A stretch of DNA of 64,000 nt from an uncultured Sunxiuqinia sp. (lineage in GTDB: Bacteria > Bacteroidota > Bacteroidia > Bacteroidales > Prolixibacteraceae), in contig NZ_OY782767.1 of assembly GCF_963678245.1 (NCBI RefSeq), forward strand, positions 972,652 to 1,036,651, given 5' to 3'. The translations under genes and the position numbers were made by a program. The notes beneath the pieces are model-generated. The model did not search any database. It saw only the letters and a program-made list of their open reading frames with translations, and was not told the origin of the DNA. Shown here one piece after another: positions 29,430-39,003 of this stretch (its first letter is position 1; each line of letters begins with the position of its first letter).

Positions 29430-30092
29430 TCAGTTGATCAACTTTTGATGAATGTTTTTTGCTGACGCAAAAGTCTCCAAAAATTCAATAGCTAGCTGCG
29501 TGGCTTCTTTTAAAAGATGATTGCCATTGTACGATACGATAATCATTAAAAATTGCTTGGTTTGATCGGACACCCCAGTGCGAACCGAATCGGATGTTGA
29601 AGTTCCAAAAGCACCTTGCGCGTCGCGAAAAACAGGCATTCCTTCAATATTTAATTCTCCCCTCCCCAGTCCTTTGTATGGCTCATCGGCTTTTCCAATC
29701 CCCATTTGGATATTTCCATCAATCCGGTTATTGTCGTAGCCCCCAATTGAAAAACCGGTACTTATAGAAACCAAGTTCAGTAAATCGACAACATTATTAA
29801 TTTGATAAAGTCCGTTTCCCTTTACCACCCGACGCAAGAGAGCTTCCGCAGAAAGTCGGTAACGTGCCGGATCTTTACCACAAGCTTTGTAAGCTTCGCG
29901 GGCAGCTGCAATAGCATGGTTATGGCGAATGTCTTCAACATTCAAATCAGTAGCAACTTCATCGCACGTTGCATTGATTTGCTCCCACAATTGAGTGTTT
30001 TGGTCATGAATTTTCACATCGCATAAAATACACGAGAGATGAATATCCGGGCAAGCTTGTCTCAATTCTTCTGCAATATCAATGTTAATCAT
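29430..30092 (-). CDS. Free-standing B3/B4 domain protein
   Basis: A 220-residue protein built entirely of the B3/B4 domain known from the phenylalanyl-tRNA synthetase beta subunit. Typical elements include ARYRLSAEALLRRVVKGNGL (about residue 75), NNVVDLLNLVSISTGFSIGG (about 98) and GRGELNIEGMPVFRD (about 142). Stand-alone forms exist in many bacteria; some may edit mischarged tRNA, but activity in this lineage is not proven. The start ATG is at 30092. The acyltransferase gene lies 4 bases downstream. Confidence 0.85.
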   Translation of the reverse strand: MINIDIAEELRQACPDIHLSCILCDVKIHDQNTQLWEQINATCDEVATDLNVEDIRHNHAIAAAREAYKACGKDPARYRLSAEALLRRVVKGNGLYQINNVVDLLNLVSISTGFSIGGYDNNRIDGNIQMGIGKADEPYKGLGRGELNIEGMPVFRDAQGAFGTSTSDSVRTGVSDQTKQFLMIIVSYNGNHLLKEATQLAIEFLETFASAKNIHQKLIN

Positions 30093-30160
30093 GATACTCT
30101 ATTTGTAATCGGATAAAAACAAAAATAAAAAATGAAGTGAAAATACCGGACCAATCAATA

Positions 30161-30811
30161 CTAAAAAAATACTTCGGTGCGAATATTCTCCGGAGCGACG
30201 CCATAGTCTTCTAAAATAGAAGTGGCTTCTTCAATCATTTCAGAATTACCACATAGGTAACAAATGGTATTTTCGGCCACCTTATTCTCCCTCAAATAAT
30301 AGGTTACCCGACCAAAATAGTTGCCTTTATCTTCGCGCGACGTGCACAAGCAAATACGGTTCGGACAAAAAGCGTCACTACCGTAAGCTTCATCAGCAAA
30401 ATGAACACCGTGCAGTAGATGATAATTCAGATTGGTGTAGCTTGTTGCAAACGAATGAAATGGACTTATTCCGGTACCCGTAGCAATAAATAAAACCGGC
30501 GCATCTCCAAATGACTGGTCATCTAAAATAAAAAATCCTCGCGGACCTTCTACTTCAATCGAACTACCTACTTTCAGATACCTCAGATATCGTGAAAAAT
30601 CACCATCCTTAATTTCACGAACTAAAAAGGATAAGCGATCTTCCTTTTCGGAACTGTAGATTGAATACTCCCGTCCCTCTCCTGTGTCTGGGTTACGGAG
30701 AACAGCATACTGGCCGGGTTTAAAACTAAAATTATTTCGATCGAGGTGAATGAGAAAGGTTTCAGGAGTTAAGGTCTCAATCTCCTGAACCGCGTGTAAA
30801 TTCTTTTCCAT
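30161..30811 (-). CDS. Ferredoxin-NADP reductase-type flavoprotein
   Basis: FAD- and NAD(P)-binding oxidoreductase of 216 residues. The FAD-binding half holds the R-x-Y-S-type motif as GREYSIYSS (about residue 50), and RGFFILDD nearby. The nucleotide-binding half begins FIATGTGISPFHSFATSY (about 107) and ends with the C-terminal aromatic EVFF, as in FNR-like proteins. CYLCGNSEMIEE near residue 187 is the usual late motif. It probably passes electrons between NADPH and a ferredoxin or flavodoxin. It lies 12 bases downstream of lipA; the lipoyl synthase needs reduced ferredoxin or flavodoxin, so supplying it is plausible but unproven. Confidence 0.85.
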   Translation of the reverse strand: MEKNLHAVQEIETLTPETFLIHLDRNNFSFKPGQYAVLRNPDTGEGREYSIYSSEKEDRLSFLVREIKDGDFSRYLRYLKVGSSIEVEGPRGFFILDDQSFGDAPVLFIATGTGISPFHSFATSYTNLNYHLLHGVHFADEAYGSDAFCPNRICLCTSREDKGNYFGRVTYYLRENKVAENTICYLCGNSEMIEEATSILEDYGVAPENIRTEVFF

Positions 30812-30823
30812 AAGCTAAATTTT

Positions 30824-31687
30824 TCAGGCATTCACGTGCCTTTCCGCATGATAGGACGAGCGAACCAACGGGCTGCTCTCGACATAGCGGAATCCTCTTT
30901 TATAGGCTTCTTTTCTATAGGTTTCAAACTGTTCGGGGATGATGTACTCCACAACCTTCATGAGATTTGGTGCCGGCTGTAGGTATTGTCCTAAAGTAAG
31001 TACTTTGCATCCGGCTTCCTTCAGGTCGTCCATTGCTTCAAGCACTTCTTCGGGAGTTTCTCCAAGCCCCAGCATAATGCCTGATTTGGCAACTATTCCA
31101 GCCTCGGCGATGTACGATATTACTTTCAAGCTACGATCATAACGCGCTGTACTCCTGATTTTTGGGGTCATCCGTTTCACTGTTTCCAGGTTGTGTGAAA
31201 TCACCTCAGGCCTGGCTTCAATAACTTGTTGCACCAACTCCTTTTTGGCATGAAAATCAGGAATAAGCGTTTCAATGGTTGTTTTCGGACTCAATTCTTT
31301 GATTGCTTTAATTGTTGTTGCCCAAAACCTGGCACCGCCATCAGGCAGGTCATCTCGGTCGACCGATGTAATTACGCAGTGTTTTAACTCCAAGGTTTTA
31401 ATCGTTTCGGCCAGACGTTGTGGTTCTTCCCAATCAACTGGATCAGGTATCAAATTTTTCACATAACAGAAACGGCAATTGCGGGTACATTTATCACCCA
31501 AAATCATAAAGCTGGCTGTGCCGGCATTCCAGCACTCCCCTTTGTTTGGGCAATTACCGCTTGTACATATCGTGTTTAACTTGTGTTCGCCTATCAGTCG
31601 TTTAACTTTCGAGTAGTTCTCGCCACTGGGAAGCTGTGATTTCATCCATCGAGGTAACCGCTCCCCTTTCTCCTTAATCTCTGCCAT
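30824..31687 (-). CDS. lipA: Lipoyl synthase
   Basis: LipA inserts two sulfurs into octanoyl groups bound to lipoyl domains, using S-adenosylmethionine. The radical-SAM cluster is KCTRNCRFCYV (about residue 66). The auxiliary cluster cysteines lie in CTSGNCPNKGECW (about 41), and the C-terminal RSSYHAERHV carries the serine ligand R-S-S-Y. The length of 287 is normal. The target here is probably the E2 subunit encoded by sucB at 54989, which has a lipoyl lysine (ESDKATLTL). The ferredoxin reductase gene follows within 12 bases. Confidence 0.97.
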   Translation of the reverse strand: MAEIKEKGERLPRWMKSQLPSGENYSKVKRLIGEHKLNTICTSGNCPNKGECWNAGTASFMILGDKCTRNCRFCYVKNLIPDPVDWEEPQRLAETIKTLELKHCVITSVDRDDLPDGGARFWATTIKAIKELSPKTTIETLIPDFHAKKELVQQVIEARPEVISHNLETVKRMTPKIRSTARYDRSLKVISYIAEAGIVAKSGIMLGLGETPEEVLEAMDDLKEAGCKVLTLGQYLQPAPNLMKVVEYIIPEQFETYRKEAYKRGFRYVESSPLVRSSYHAERHVNA

Positions 31688-31802
31688 CTGTAAATAAGTT
31701 TTTACCTATAAACGTTAAAGACAAAAGCTTGTTTAAAAAAAATTGCGATTTCTCTTTCTTTACAATTTGAAAAACTGCTGCCAATATTTTTCGAACGGCA
31801 AA

Positions 31803-32684
31803 TTACAAGTATTGTTTTGCAATGCGAAGAGCTTGGCTACCGTATGATCCGCCAAATAAATAATAGTGATTTAGGACGTGATATATTTGATAAAGCTGCA
31901 CTCGTTCTTCCCATCCTGAATTTAAAGGATACTCGTTTTGATAGGAAGCCCAGGTCGTGTGCGAAAAACCATCAAACATCGTCATTATCGAGAATTCCAT
32001 TTCCCGGTCGGCATAGTACGAAGCCGGATCGATAAGAGCAGGGCCTTTTTCGGTATATAAATAATTGCCCGACCATAAGTCACCATGAATCAATGAAGCT
32101 TCTGAATCGGATGGAATTAATTCTGGTAAACGTTCAACTAATTTAATATAAGTATTTTTTTCTGTTGAAGAAAGCGAGCGGGTTCGTTCAATCTTATCAA
32201 CCAAATACATCATTCGCTGTTGTCCGAAAAAATCAATCCAGCTTTTATTCCATCGATTATCTTGTTCGGTTGCGCCGCAATAATTATCGTGATAAAAACC
32301 AAAAGATTTGTTGGTTTTACGATGCAACTGAGCCAATCCGGTGCCCAGTTTTTCATCCTGAGATGAAGTATGCCCAGCGGGTAAAAAATCCATTAGCAAG
32401 TACCCGGGAAGTTGATCACTTTCTTTTGCCAGAATAGGCTTGGGAATAATTAGGCCTGACAACTCTGCGGTTCCTAATTCTTGCAGTGCTTCGGCTTCTC
32501 GAACAAATAAATTATCAGGAGTGCTGCTGTTCCATTTTAAGAAAAAATCTCCACGGTTTGTTTCCAACAACAAGGCGTTGCTAATGCAACCACCACTAAC
32601 AGCTTGCCTATTTTTGATGATAAGTTCCTCTGCAAACTTGTTTTGAAATTCTGCAATAATTTGGCTGATTATTTTTTGCTCCAT
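31803..32684 (-). CDS. Fructosamine/ketosamine-3-kinase family protein
   Basis: Aminoglycoside-phosphotransferase-like kinase of the fructosamine kinase family, which phosphorylates sugars linked to protein lysines as the first step of deglycation. SLIHGDLWSGNYLY (catalytic loop; aspartate about residue 195 of the chosen frame) and ALIDPASYYADREMEFSIMT (metal loop) are textbook for the family. I start at the ATG at 32684 (MEQKIISQI), since the frame upstream of it is a hydrophobic stretch unlike family N termini. The length of 293 is normal. It stands alone. Confidence 0.85.
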   Translation of the reverse strand: MEQKIISQIIAEFQNKFAEELIIKNRQAVSGGCISNALLLETNRGDFFLKWNSSTPDNLFVREAEALQELGTAELSGLIIPKPILAKESDQLPGYLLMDFLPAGHTSSQDEKLGTGLAQLHRKTNKSFGFYHDNYCGATEQDNRWNKSWIDFFGQQRMMYLVDKIERTRSLSSTEKNTYIKLVERLPELIPSDSEASLIHGDLWSGNYLYTEKGPALIDPASYYADREMEFSIMTMFDGFSHTTWASYQNEYPLNSGWEERVQLYQIYHVLNHYYLFGGSYGSQALRIAKQYL

Positions 32685-32784
32685 GCAAACAAATTTCAGC
32701 ATAATAAAAAAAAGTAGCAAACCGGCTTTGTTAAAAAAGCATGATTTACTACTTCAATTTTTTTATAGCGAACGAAATTGGAAA

Positions 32785-33213
32785 TTAAGCGTTCTTTTCC
32801 TCTTCGTTGATTTCAGATTCGCTTGTTTCTTCTTCTTCAAAGTTCAACAATTCCTTGCTTTGAAGCAGATTGTACCACTGAATGATTTTTTTCATATCAG
32901 ACACATAAACACGATCCTTGTCGTATTCCGGAAGTATTTCTTCGAAGTAAGCTTTCAACTCATTTCCTGAGCCTATTTTGGCTACTGCTGCTCCATTTTC
33001 CTTTTCACTAATACTTTTCAGTACATCTTTTAGAGGAACTTCACTAGTTTCAGTAAAGATCGCAATATCCTCCAATGCACTGATTTTTGCAGTAGAGTAA
33101 GCCGGCATTCGTTTGCCAGTTACGAGTGATTCTACAATAATGCTGTTTTTTGCTTCAGCTACCAGTTTAAATAGGCCTGGCTGACCTGCTATCGACATAA
33201 TTCCCTTTAACAT
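32785..33213 (-). CDS. DUF5606 family protein
   Basis: A 142-residue protein that begins MLKGIMSIAGQPGLFKLVAE and continues with NSIIVESLVTGKRMPAYSTA and KISALEDIAIF, the hallmark of DUF5606, a conserved Bacteroidetes family of unknown role. The last 30 residues are acidic (EEEETSESEINEEEKNA) and probably disordered. No signal peptide or membrane helix is present, so it acts in the cytoplasm. Confidence 0.88.
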   Translation of the reverse strand: MLKGIMSIAGQPGLFKLVAEAKNSIIVESLVTGKRMPAYSTAKISALEDIAIFTETSEVPLKDVLKSISEKENGAAVAKIGSGNELKAYFEEILPEYDKDRVYVSDMKKIIQWYNLLQSKELLNFEEEETSESEINEEEKNA

Positions 33214-33300
33214 ACAATTTCAATTTTAAAACGTCGGCGAAGATAATATTTTCGAAGGATTAGTTCCAAATACACCCTCTATTTATGGTCACACAATAAA

Positions 33301-34188
33301 CTACTTTAGATATTTCCTGTAATAGTCAGCTGTTTTTGAGTCTTCAAAACGAGTGTAAATATTAACCAAATAGGTAGCATATTTTGGATCTTGGTCAATT
33401 TCCCACAACGCTTTAAAGTATTTGGCTGCCTGTTGAAATTCTGCTGTCACTTTCTTTAACTCCTGAGTTAATTTCAGGTGTTGCATATGAGTTTTGTTTT
33501 TCTGATAAGCTTTCATTTCACGTTGATAGCGATGTTCTGCCTGATGGTAATATTTTGTTCCCAGCCACTTTAATGCTTCAACGTGCTTCGGATTAATTGC
33601 CACTAACGCTTGGGCTGCTGAATCAGCCTCTGACTCATTATCCAATTGTTTCTGCATCGAAAAATAGGCATTCAGATGATTTTCATCTTGCTTATTTTCA
33701 AGGCTCATTTCAGGCCAAAGTTCGATGGCCTTTTCGCGTTGATTAATGGAGGCGTAAATTCCAAACAACCGAGTATTTACACCAGCAATATCGGGCTGAT
33801 CCTGATAGTGGGCACGATAATATTCCAAGGCCTCCAACTCCTTTGTAAGATTATTTTTTTGCTTGTAAATTTCAGCCATATCTAGATACATACCCGGCTC
33901 ACTATAATTCAGGTTGGTAGCCTGGTCGAACCATTTTATAGCTAAGTCAGCTTGGTGTGCACGAAAGGCCATTTTCCCTGCTTCAGAATAATATGCCGGA
34001 TTAATTTCATCTTCTTCCATTTGTTCTTTTTCAAAAAACAACCGCCAGTTTTCCGTAGCAGCCTCATAATTTCCTTCGGCAACAGCTTGTTCTGCTATTG
34101 TGCGATACGAAGTGATGACTTTAGGAGTACCGCATCCTGCAAATGCAATAAGAAGTATGATGAGAATTTTTCCTTTTTTTAAATTCAT
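33301..34188 (-). CDS. TPR-containing lipoprotein
   Basis: A 295-residue protein with a lipoprotein signal (LLIAFAGC lipobox, cysteine at about residue 19), then tetratricopeptide-like helical repeats over the whole length, for example YEAATENWRLFFEKEQMEED, ADLAIKWFDQATNLNYSEPG and REKAIELWPEMSLENKQDEN. Its role is probably a scaffold in the envelope. No enzymatic motif is seen. The N-terminal features fit processing by Lgt encoded in this window. Confidence 0.8.
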   Translation of the reverse strand: MNLKKGKILIILLIAFAGCGTPKVITSYRTIAEQAVAEGNYEAATENWRLFFEKEQMEEDEINPAYYSEAGKMAFRAHQADLAIKWFDQATNLNYSEPGMYLDMAEIYKQKNNLTKELEALEYYRAHYQDQPDIAGVNTRLFGIYASINQREKAIELWPEMSLENKQDENHLNAYFSMQKQLDNESEADSAAQALVAINPKHVEALKWLGTKYYHQAEHRYQREMKAYQKNKTHMQHLKLTQELKKVTAEFQQAAKYFKALWEIDQDPKYATYLVNIYTRFEDSKTADYYRKYLK

Positions 34189-34329
34189 TGTTCAATTTTT
34201 TAGTTAAACCCAATCTAAGTAGCGCAACTATTGTACCAGCAGACTTCAGTAGACTAGTTCAATTGTCAGCTGGTGCGTATTTCAGTTTTGAATAGCAAAG
34301 GCAAAAGTGCGCAAATTAGTATAAAACAA

Positions 34330-34357
34330 AAGGCATTCCAGCAATTTGGAATGCCTT
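34330..34357 (-). terminator. Terminator of the fumarase gene
   Basis: AAGGCATTCCA and TGGAATGCCTT form a perfect 11-base stem with a 6-base loop, about 40 bases past the minus-strand stop at 34400, followed by a T-rich stretch. It ends the fumarase transcript. Confidence 0.75.
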
Positions 34358-34399
34358 AAAACGAATTGTTTTTTTATTTTTTATCAGACTCGATCAAAA

Positions 34400-36004
34400 T
34401 TAAAATTGCTTGAAAAAGTCGTTGCCTTTGTCATCAACGATGATGAATGCGGGAAAGTTCTCTACACGTATTTTACGAATAGCTTCCATTCCTAATTCCT
34501 CAAAATCCACTACTTCAACAGACTTGATACTGCTTTTTGCCAAAATTGCTGCTGGCCCACCAATTGAACCTAGATAAAAACCACCATATTTTTGACAGGC
34601 ATCAGTAACTTGTTGTGAGCGATTTCCTTTTGCCAACATAATCATCGAGCCACCTAAACTTTGGAAAAGGTCAACATACGGATCCATGCGTCCGGCAGTG
34701 GTTGGTCCAAAACTCCCGGAAGCCATGCCTTGCGGTGTCTTCGCAGGGCCTGCATAGTAAACGGGATGCTTTTTGAGATACTCAGGCATTTCTTTGCCCT
34801 CATCAATCATTTGCTTTAAGCGGGCGTGTGCCATGTCGCGAGCTACAATCAAAGTACCTCTCAAGTTTAGGCGGGTTTTAATGGGGTATTTACTTAACTC
34901 AGCCAATACTTCTTCCATTGGACGATCCAAATCAATATCAACTGCAGCAGCTAATTCTGGTGCTTGTTCCGGCAAGTATTTTGACGGTTCTTTCTCCAGC
35001 TGCTCTACAAAAATACCTTCCTCTGTAATTTTAGCTTTTATGTTACGGTCGGCGCTACAGCTTACTCCCAAGCCAACGGGGCAAGAAGCGGCATGCCTCG
35101 GAAGGCGAACTACACGCACATCATGGACAAAATACTTTCCACCAAATTGAGCTCCAATTTCACTATCCTGGCAAATTTTCTGCACTTTTTCTTCCCACTC
35201 CAAATCCCGGAAAGCCTGACCTCCTTCGTTTCCTTCAGTTGGCAAATGATCGTAATATCCAGCCGAAGCTTTTTTTACGGTTGCCAAAGTAGCCTCAGCC
35301 GAAGTTCCTCCAATAACCAGTGCCAAATGGTAAGGTGGGCATGCTGAAGTTCCCAGATCTTTAATTTTCTCTTTCACAAACTTGGTCAGATTTTCTTCGT
35401 TCAGCAACGACTTGGTTTGCTGATAAAGGAATGTTTTGTTACCCGAGCCGCCACCTTTGGTGACAAACAAGAACTCGTATGCATTTCCTTTCTCTGCATA
35501 AATATCGATTTGAGCCGGCAAGTTCGTTCCTGTATTTTTTTCTTCAAACATTGAAAAAGGAACCACTTGCGAATAACGTAAATTGCGATTCAGATAAGTA
35601 TCGTAAATACCTTTTGAAAGGTGTTCGGCATCGGTAGCGCCGGTATAAACATCTTCACCTTTTTTAGCCACAACAATAGCTGTTCCCGTATCCTGACAAG
35701 TTGGTAGTTCTCCTTCTGATGAAACCACCTGATTCATTAACATGGTGTGTGCAACAAAACGATCGTTGTCCGAAGCTTCTTCGTCACTCAAAATATGTTT
35801 CAATTTTTCCAGGTGCGTTGGACGCAAATAAAAAGAAACGTCAGCAAATGCTTCCTTAGCAAGAATTTCTAGTCCTTTCGGGTCAACTTTTAAAATTTTA
35901 CGGCCATCAAGCTCAATTGTTGAGACGTACTCGTTGGTTAACAAACGATAAGGTGTTGTATCATTTAAGATAGGAAATGGTTTTTGATACTTAAATTCGG
36001 ACAT
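34400..36004 (-). CDS. fumB: Class I fumarate hydratase
   Basis: Iron-sulfur fumarase of 534 residues that interconverts fumarate and malate in the TCA cycle. The cluster cysteines are visible in [18 protein letters not shown] (about 102), [14 protein letters not shown] (about 217) and [20 protein letters not shown] (about 310). [13 protein letters not shown] and the C-terminal [12 protein letters not shown] are family motifs. Both alpha and beta parts are in one chain, as in FumA/B. The cluster is oxygen-sensitive; the gene stands alone here, with a terminator after it. The gene symbol follows the E. coli name and could equally be fumA. Confidence 0.93.
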   Translation of the reverse strand: MSEFKYQKPFPILNDTTPYRLLTNEYVSTIELDGRKILKVDPKGLEILAKEAFADVSFYLRPTHLEKLKHILSDEEASDNDRFVAHTMLMNQVVSSEGELPTCQDTGTAIVVAKKGEDVYTGATDAEHLSKGIYDTYLNRNLRYSQVVPFSMFEEKNTGTNLPAQIDIYAEKGNAYEFLFVTKGGGSGNKTFLYQQTKSLLNEENLTKFVKEKIKDLGTSACPPYHLALVIGGTSAEATLATVKKASAGYYDHLPTEGNEGGQAFRDLEWEEKVQKICQDSEIGAQFGGKYFVHDVRVVRLPRHAASCPVGLGVSCSADRNIKAKITEEGIFVEQLEKEPSKYLPEQAPELAAAVDIDLDRPMEEVLAELSKYPIKTRLNLRGTLIVARDMAHARLKQMIDEGKEMPEYLKKHPVYYAGPAKTPQGMASGSFGPTTAGRMDPYVDLFQSLGGSMIMLAKGNRSQQVTDACQKYGGFYLGSIGGPAAILAKSSIKSVEVVDFEELGMEAIRKIRVENFPAFIIVDDKGNDFFKQF

Positions 36005-36160
36005 AGTATTGTGTAATTCAAAAAGGTTATTAATTAAATGGTCTATTTAAACGTTTTAGCCTATTTTTTCGAAAGGCTAGCAAATATAGTGATAATCAAA
36101 AAACATGCAGATTGATTTACCACATTTTTAGTTAAGGCCTGTCAATTCTTCATACAACCT

Positions 36161-37021
36161 TTACATTTTCTTGGCTTGTTCTTTTGCTAAATAAGAATCA
36201 ACCAACTTATTGTATGCCTCAGCAAGCTTCCGCATGGGTTCATGATTGACATTATACTTCTGACTACCAATGGCATAAATGGGCAAAACCTTGGGAGAAG
36301 TTCCGGTTAAGAAAGCGGCATCGTAATCAGAAATAGATAAATAGGAAATAGGCTTTTCAATACAGTTGTATTTGAGTTCTGCCAGACATTCCAATGTTCT
36401 CTGCCGAGTGATGCCAGAAAGAATATGTTCTGATGGCGCGGTATAAAACTCATCCTCTTTCACAAAAAAGATATTTGTACGGCTACCCTCTGTTACATAG
36501 CCTTCTGAATCGACCAAAATTACATCATAAATCTTCTCTTGCTGAATAAAACGGCTCGTTTCTTCCCGCAGCTTTTGCTGAACGGTTTTAGCTTTCGGCA
36601 TTGAGCGCTCAAGCTCCAGCAAACCGGCCTTAACTCCATTTTTATAATCTTCGGTTGTCGGATAGTTATGAGGAATTAAATAATAAAAAGCAGCCTGTTT
36701 ACCACGACCGACCTGAACCAATACTTTTATATTTCCCTCACAAATGCTGTTCGACTGAATCAATTGCGTAATATTATTTTCAAACTGCCGAAAGGTAACA
36801 TCCAAGTGAACTCCGGTTAATTGAGCTGATATTTTCAAGCGGTTATAATGTGATTCAGCAAACAAACAGACGGAACCAATTATTCTCAATACTTCATAAA
36901 TTAGTATCGCATCAGACGCTAAAACTTCAACCTGATCAGTCCGAAATTTATGATTGTCTTTAATAAAATATTCTCCTTTACTATCTATCATATTCTGATT
37001 TTCAACTAAATATTGCAACAA
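36161..37021 (-). CDS. Class IV PLP-dependent aminotransferase
   Basis: A 286-residue fold-type IV enzyme (branched-chain aminotransferase, D-amino-acid aminotransferase or aminodeoxychorismate lyase type). VTEGSRTNIFFV (about residue 190) is the cofactor-binding glutamate motif, and SGITRQRTLECLAEL and LTGTSPKVLPI follow as in the family. The PLP lysine should be in KAKTVQQKLREETSRF, although the sequence around it is not the usual one. The N-terminal half begins with extra residues compared with E. coli relatives. Which reaction it carries out cannot be decided from motifs. It stands alone between fumarase and the helicase. Confidence 0.78.
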   Translation of the reverse strand: MLQYLVENQNMIDSKGEYFIKDNHKFRTDQVEVLASDAILIYEVLRIIGSVCLFAESHYNRLKISAQLTGVHLDVTFRQFENNITQLIQSNSICEGNIKVLVQVGRGKQAAFYYLIPHNYPTTEDYKNGVKAGLLELERSMPKAKTVQQKLREETSRFIQQEKIYDVILVDSEGYVTEGSRTNIFFVKEDEFYTAPSEHILSGITRQRTLECLAELKYNCIEKPISYLSISDYDAAFLTGTSPKVLPIYAIGSQKYNVNHEPMRKLAEAYNKLVDSYLAKEQAKKM

Positions 37022-37208
37022 TGATATCTACCCAAATTTACGAAGCTTAGGTATAGATTACAATAACGCTCAATACATACTAATACTTTTTATACGGGAG
37101 AATAAGGACGATGTTTAAGCCGAAGAAGGAGATCCGGTTTCAAACGAAAATTACGAATACTTCAGCGAGAGTTATGAAAGAATATATTGAAAAAAAAGAC
37201 AACAAAAA

Positions 37209-37233
37209 AAAGAAGCCATGTGTTGGCTTCTTT
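37209..37233 (-). terminator. Terminator of the DEAD-box helicase gene
   Basis: AAAGAAGCCA and TGGCTTCTTT pair in a perfect 10-base stem with a 5-base loop, followed on the minus strand by a run of nine T. It begins a few bases after the stop at 37239. Confidence 0.85.
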
Positions 37234-37238
37234 TCTGA

Positions 37239-38504
37239 TTATCTTCGGTACGAGCGGGATGAACCGTTTCGTTTTGGGGATTTATTTCGAGAAGCAAAAT
37301 ACTCCTGCTTGCGCTGGCGTTTTTCCTTTTCAAAAGCTTTCTTTTCCTTTTCGGTCATTGGCTTTTCTGTTTGCGGAAAGGGATTATTTTGTACCCGTTC
37401 AATTTTTTGATTAATTAGGCGTTCAATGTCGCGAATATACGCATTTTCCTCCGGCTCACACATAGATATCGAAATACCTTCTTCGCCTGCCCTGCCCGAC
37501 CGTCCGATGCGGTGCACGTAGGTTTCAGCCACATTCGGTATGTCGTAATTGATCACGTATTTCAATTTGTCGATATCGATACCACGGGCAGCAATATCAG
37601 TCGCTACCAGCACCCTTATTTCACGATCCTTAAATTTGGCCAGCGCCTTTTGCCTTTGGTTCTGCGCTTTATCTCCATGAATAGCAGCTGCAGCAATGTT
37701 CTGCTTTTTGAGGTTTCGCACAATCTTATCTGCACCATGCTTGGTTCGCGAAAACAGAAGTACTTGGTCCAAATTCTGATCTTTCAAAATATGAATTATC
37801 AGGTCTTTTTTGTCGGCTTTATTGGTAAAATACAAATATTGCTGAATCGTATCGGCGGTAGACGACACCGGGCTCACCTCCACTTTTTTAGGATCCTTTA
37901 ATATCTTATTTGAAAGCTCCACAATATTAGCTGGCATAGTGGCCGAAAAGAACAACGACTGCCTTTTGGATGGCAGTTTAGCAATAACTTTTTTGATTTC
38001 GTGAACAAACCCCATGTCCAACATACGATCAGCTTCATCCAATACAAAGTATTCGATGTGGTCAAGCGAAATAAACCGCTGATCCATTAAATCGAGTAAT
38101 CGCCCGGGGGTGGCTACTAAAATATCGACACCTTGACGTAAAACATTGGTTTGTGCTCCTTGTTTAACACCACCAAAAATAACCGTATTCTTTAGTCCGG
38201 TATACTTTCCATAAGTTGAAAAGCTTTCACCAATCTGTATGGCCAATTCGCGCGTGGGCGTAATGATCAGTGATCTCAACTGGCGTGGCCGTTTGCCTTC
38301 TCTTCGATCCAAAAAAAGATGCTGAAGAATGGGAATCGCAAATGCTGCTGTTTTTCCGGTTCCGGTTTGTGCACTGCCCAATACATCATGTCTATTCAGT
38401 ATTAGAGGGATCGCTTTTTCTTGTATGGTGGTGGGGTTTACGTAATTTTCATCTTTGAGAGCCTTTAAGATCGGCTCAATCAGTTCTAATTCTTTAAATT
38501 GCAT
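37239..38504 (-). CDS. DEAD-box RNA helicase (RhlE-like)
   Basis: ATP-dependent RNA helicase of 421 residues. The motifs are Q motif PTTIQEKAIPLI, Walker A SAQTGTGKTAAFAIP, PTRELAIQI, the DEAD box VLDEADRMLDMGF, SAT in FSATMPANIVELS, and HRIGRSGRAGE. The basic C-terminal tail (RQKEYFASRNKSPKRNGSS) is typical of RhlE-type proteins in Bacteroidetes. I use the ATG at 38504 (MQFKELELIEPIL); an upstream ATG would add 22 residues that do not resemble the family. A terminator follows the gene closely. RNA remodelling or ribosome assembly is the likely role. Confidence 0.92.
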   Translation of the reverse strand: MQFKELELIEPILKALKDENYVNPTTIQEKAIPLILNRHDVLGSAQTGTGKTAAFAIPILQHLFLDRREGKRPRQLRSLIITPTRELAIQIGESFSTYGKYTGLKNTVIFGGVKQGAQTNVLRQGVDILVATPGRLLDLMDQRFISLDHIEYFVLDEADRMLDMGFVHEIKKVIAKLPSKRQSLFFSATMPANIVELSNKILKDPKKVEVSPVSSTADTIQQYLYFTNKADKKDLIIHILKDQNLDQVLLFSRTKHGADKIVRNLKKQNIAAAAIHGDKAQNQRQKALAKFKDREIRVLVATDIAARGIDIDKLKYVINYDIPNVAETYVHRIGRSGRAGEEGISISMCEPEENAYIRDIERLINQKIERVQNNPFPQTEKPMTEKEKKAFEKEKRQRKQEYFASRNKSPKRNGSSRSYRR

Positions 38505-38967
38505 GTAATAAAATTTGTTCCCATCTGGAAATTGGCGAGAAACTTCGAGGGAGGTCAATAAAGGACACAAAGGTAGTATTTAATTTGAATGTGGGTAATA
38601 ATCTAAGCAAACGTATTTGAAAAAGGGAACAATTAAGTATCTGAATATCAAAAATGAATCTTACACCAATTACATGAGACGACATATCTACCAGATAATC
38701 AACCAAAAATTAACTCGATAAAATAATTTCTCGTCGTGTATTTCCGAAATAGTTGATCCTTTTATCGCGAGAACTAAACGTTATTGCTTCCAACGATATC
38801 GTTTTTGCTGCTATTAGCTACTTACTTAGTAAGATGAAGCTGGATTGATACGAACAAATATGGGGGAAAACCGACTGGAATAACTTGACTGACAAAACAA
38901 ATTCGAGGTTAACTTATAAATACATTTGCAAAGGAGTGAAGATCAGGGAGACCAAACTTCACTGAAA
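38505..38967. other. Long intergenic region upstream of the ClpP paralogue
   Basis: About 460 bases with no reading frame I believe. They must contain the promoter of the divergent helicase (near 38510-38600) and of clpP. A TAnnTTTG box (TACATTTG) sits at 38921-38928. Several AT-rich stretches are seen, but no hairpin stands out. Confidence 0.45.
38921..38928 (+). promoter_or_regulatory. Candidate -7 box (TACATTTG) of the clpP paralogue
   Basis: TACATTTG matches TAnnTTTG. It lies within the possible coding start at 38926, which argues that translation begins later, at 38968 or 39004. No convincing -33 box was found. Confidence 0.45.
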
Positions 38968-39003
38968 ATGACTATTTTTATTCCCATTAATGAATCAAAA
39001 AAA

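Noticed and set aside
32705..32760. Weak hairpin after the DUF5606 gene
   Set aside because: The stem AGTAG/CTACT is short with a long loop, below what I would call a terminator.
37111..37410. Overlapping plus-strand frames of 75-99 residues across the helicase terminator
   Set aside because: They cross the terminator and the antisense of the basic helicase tail; composition follows from the other strand.
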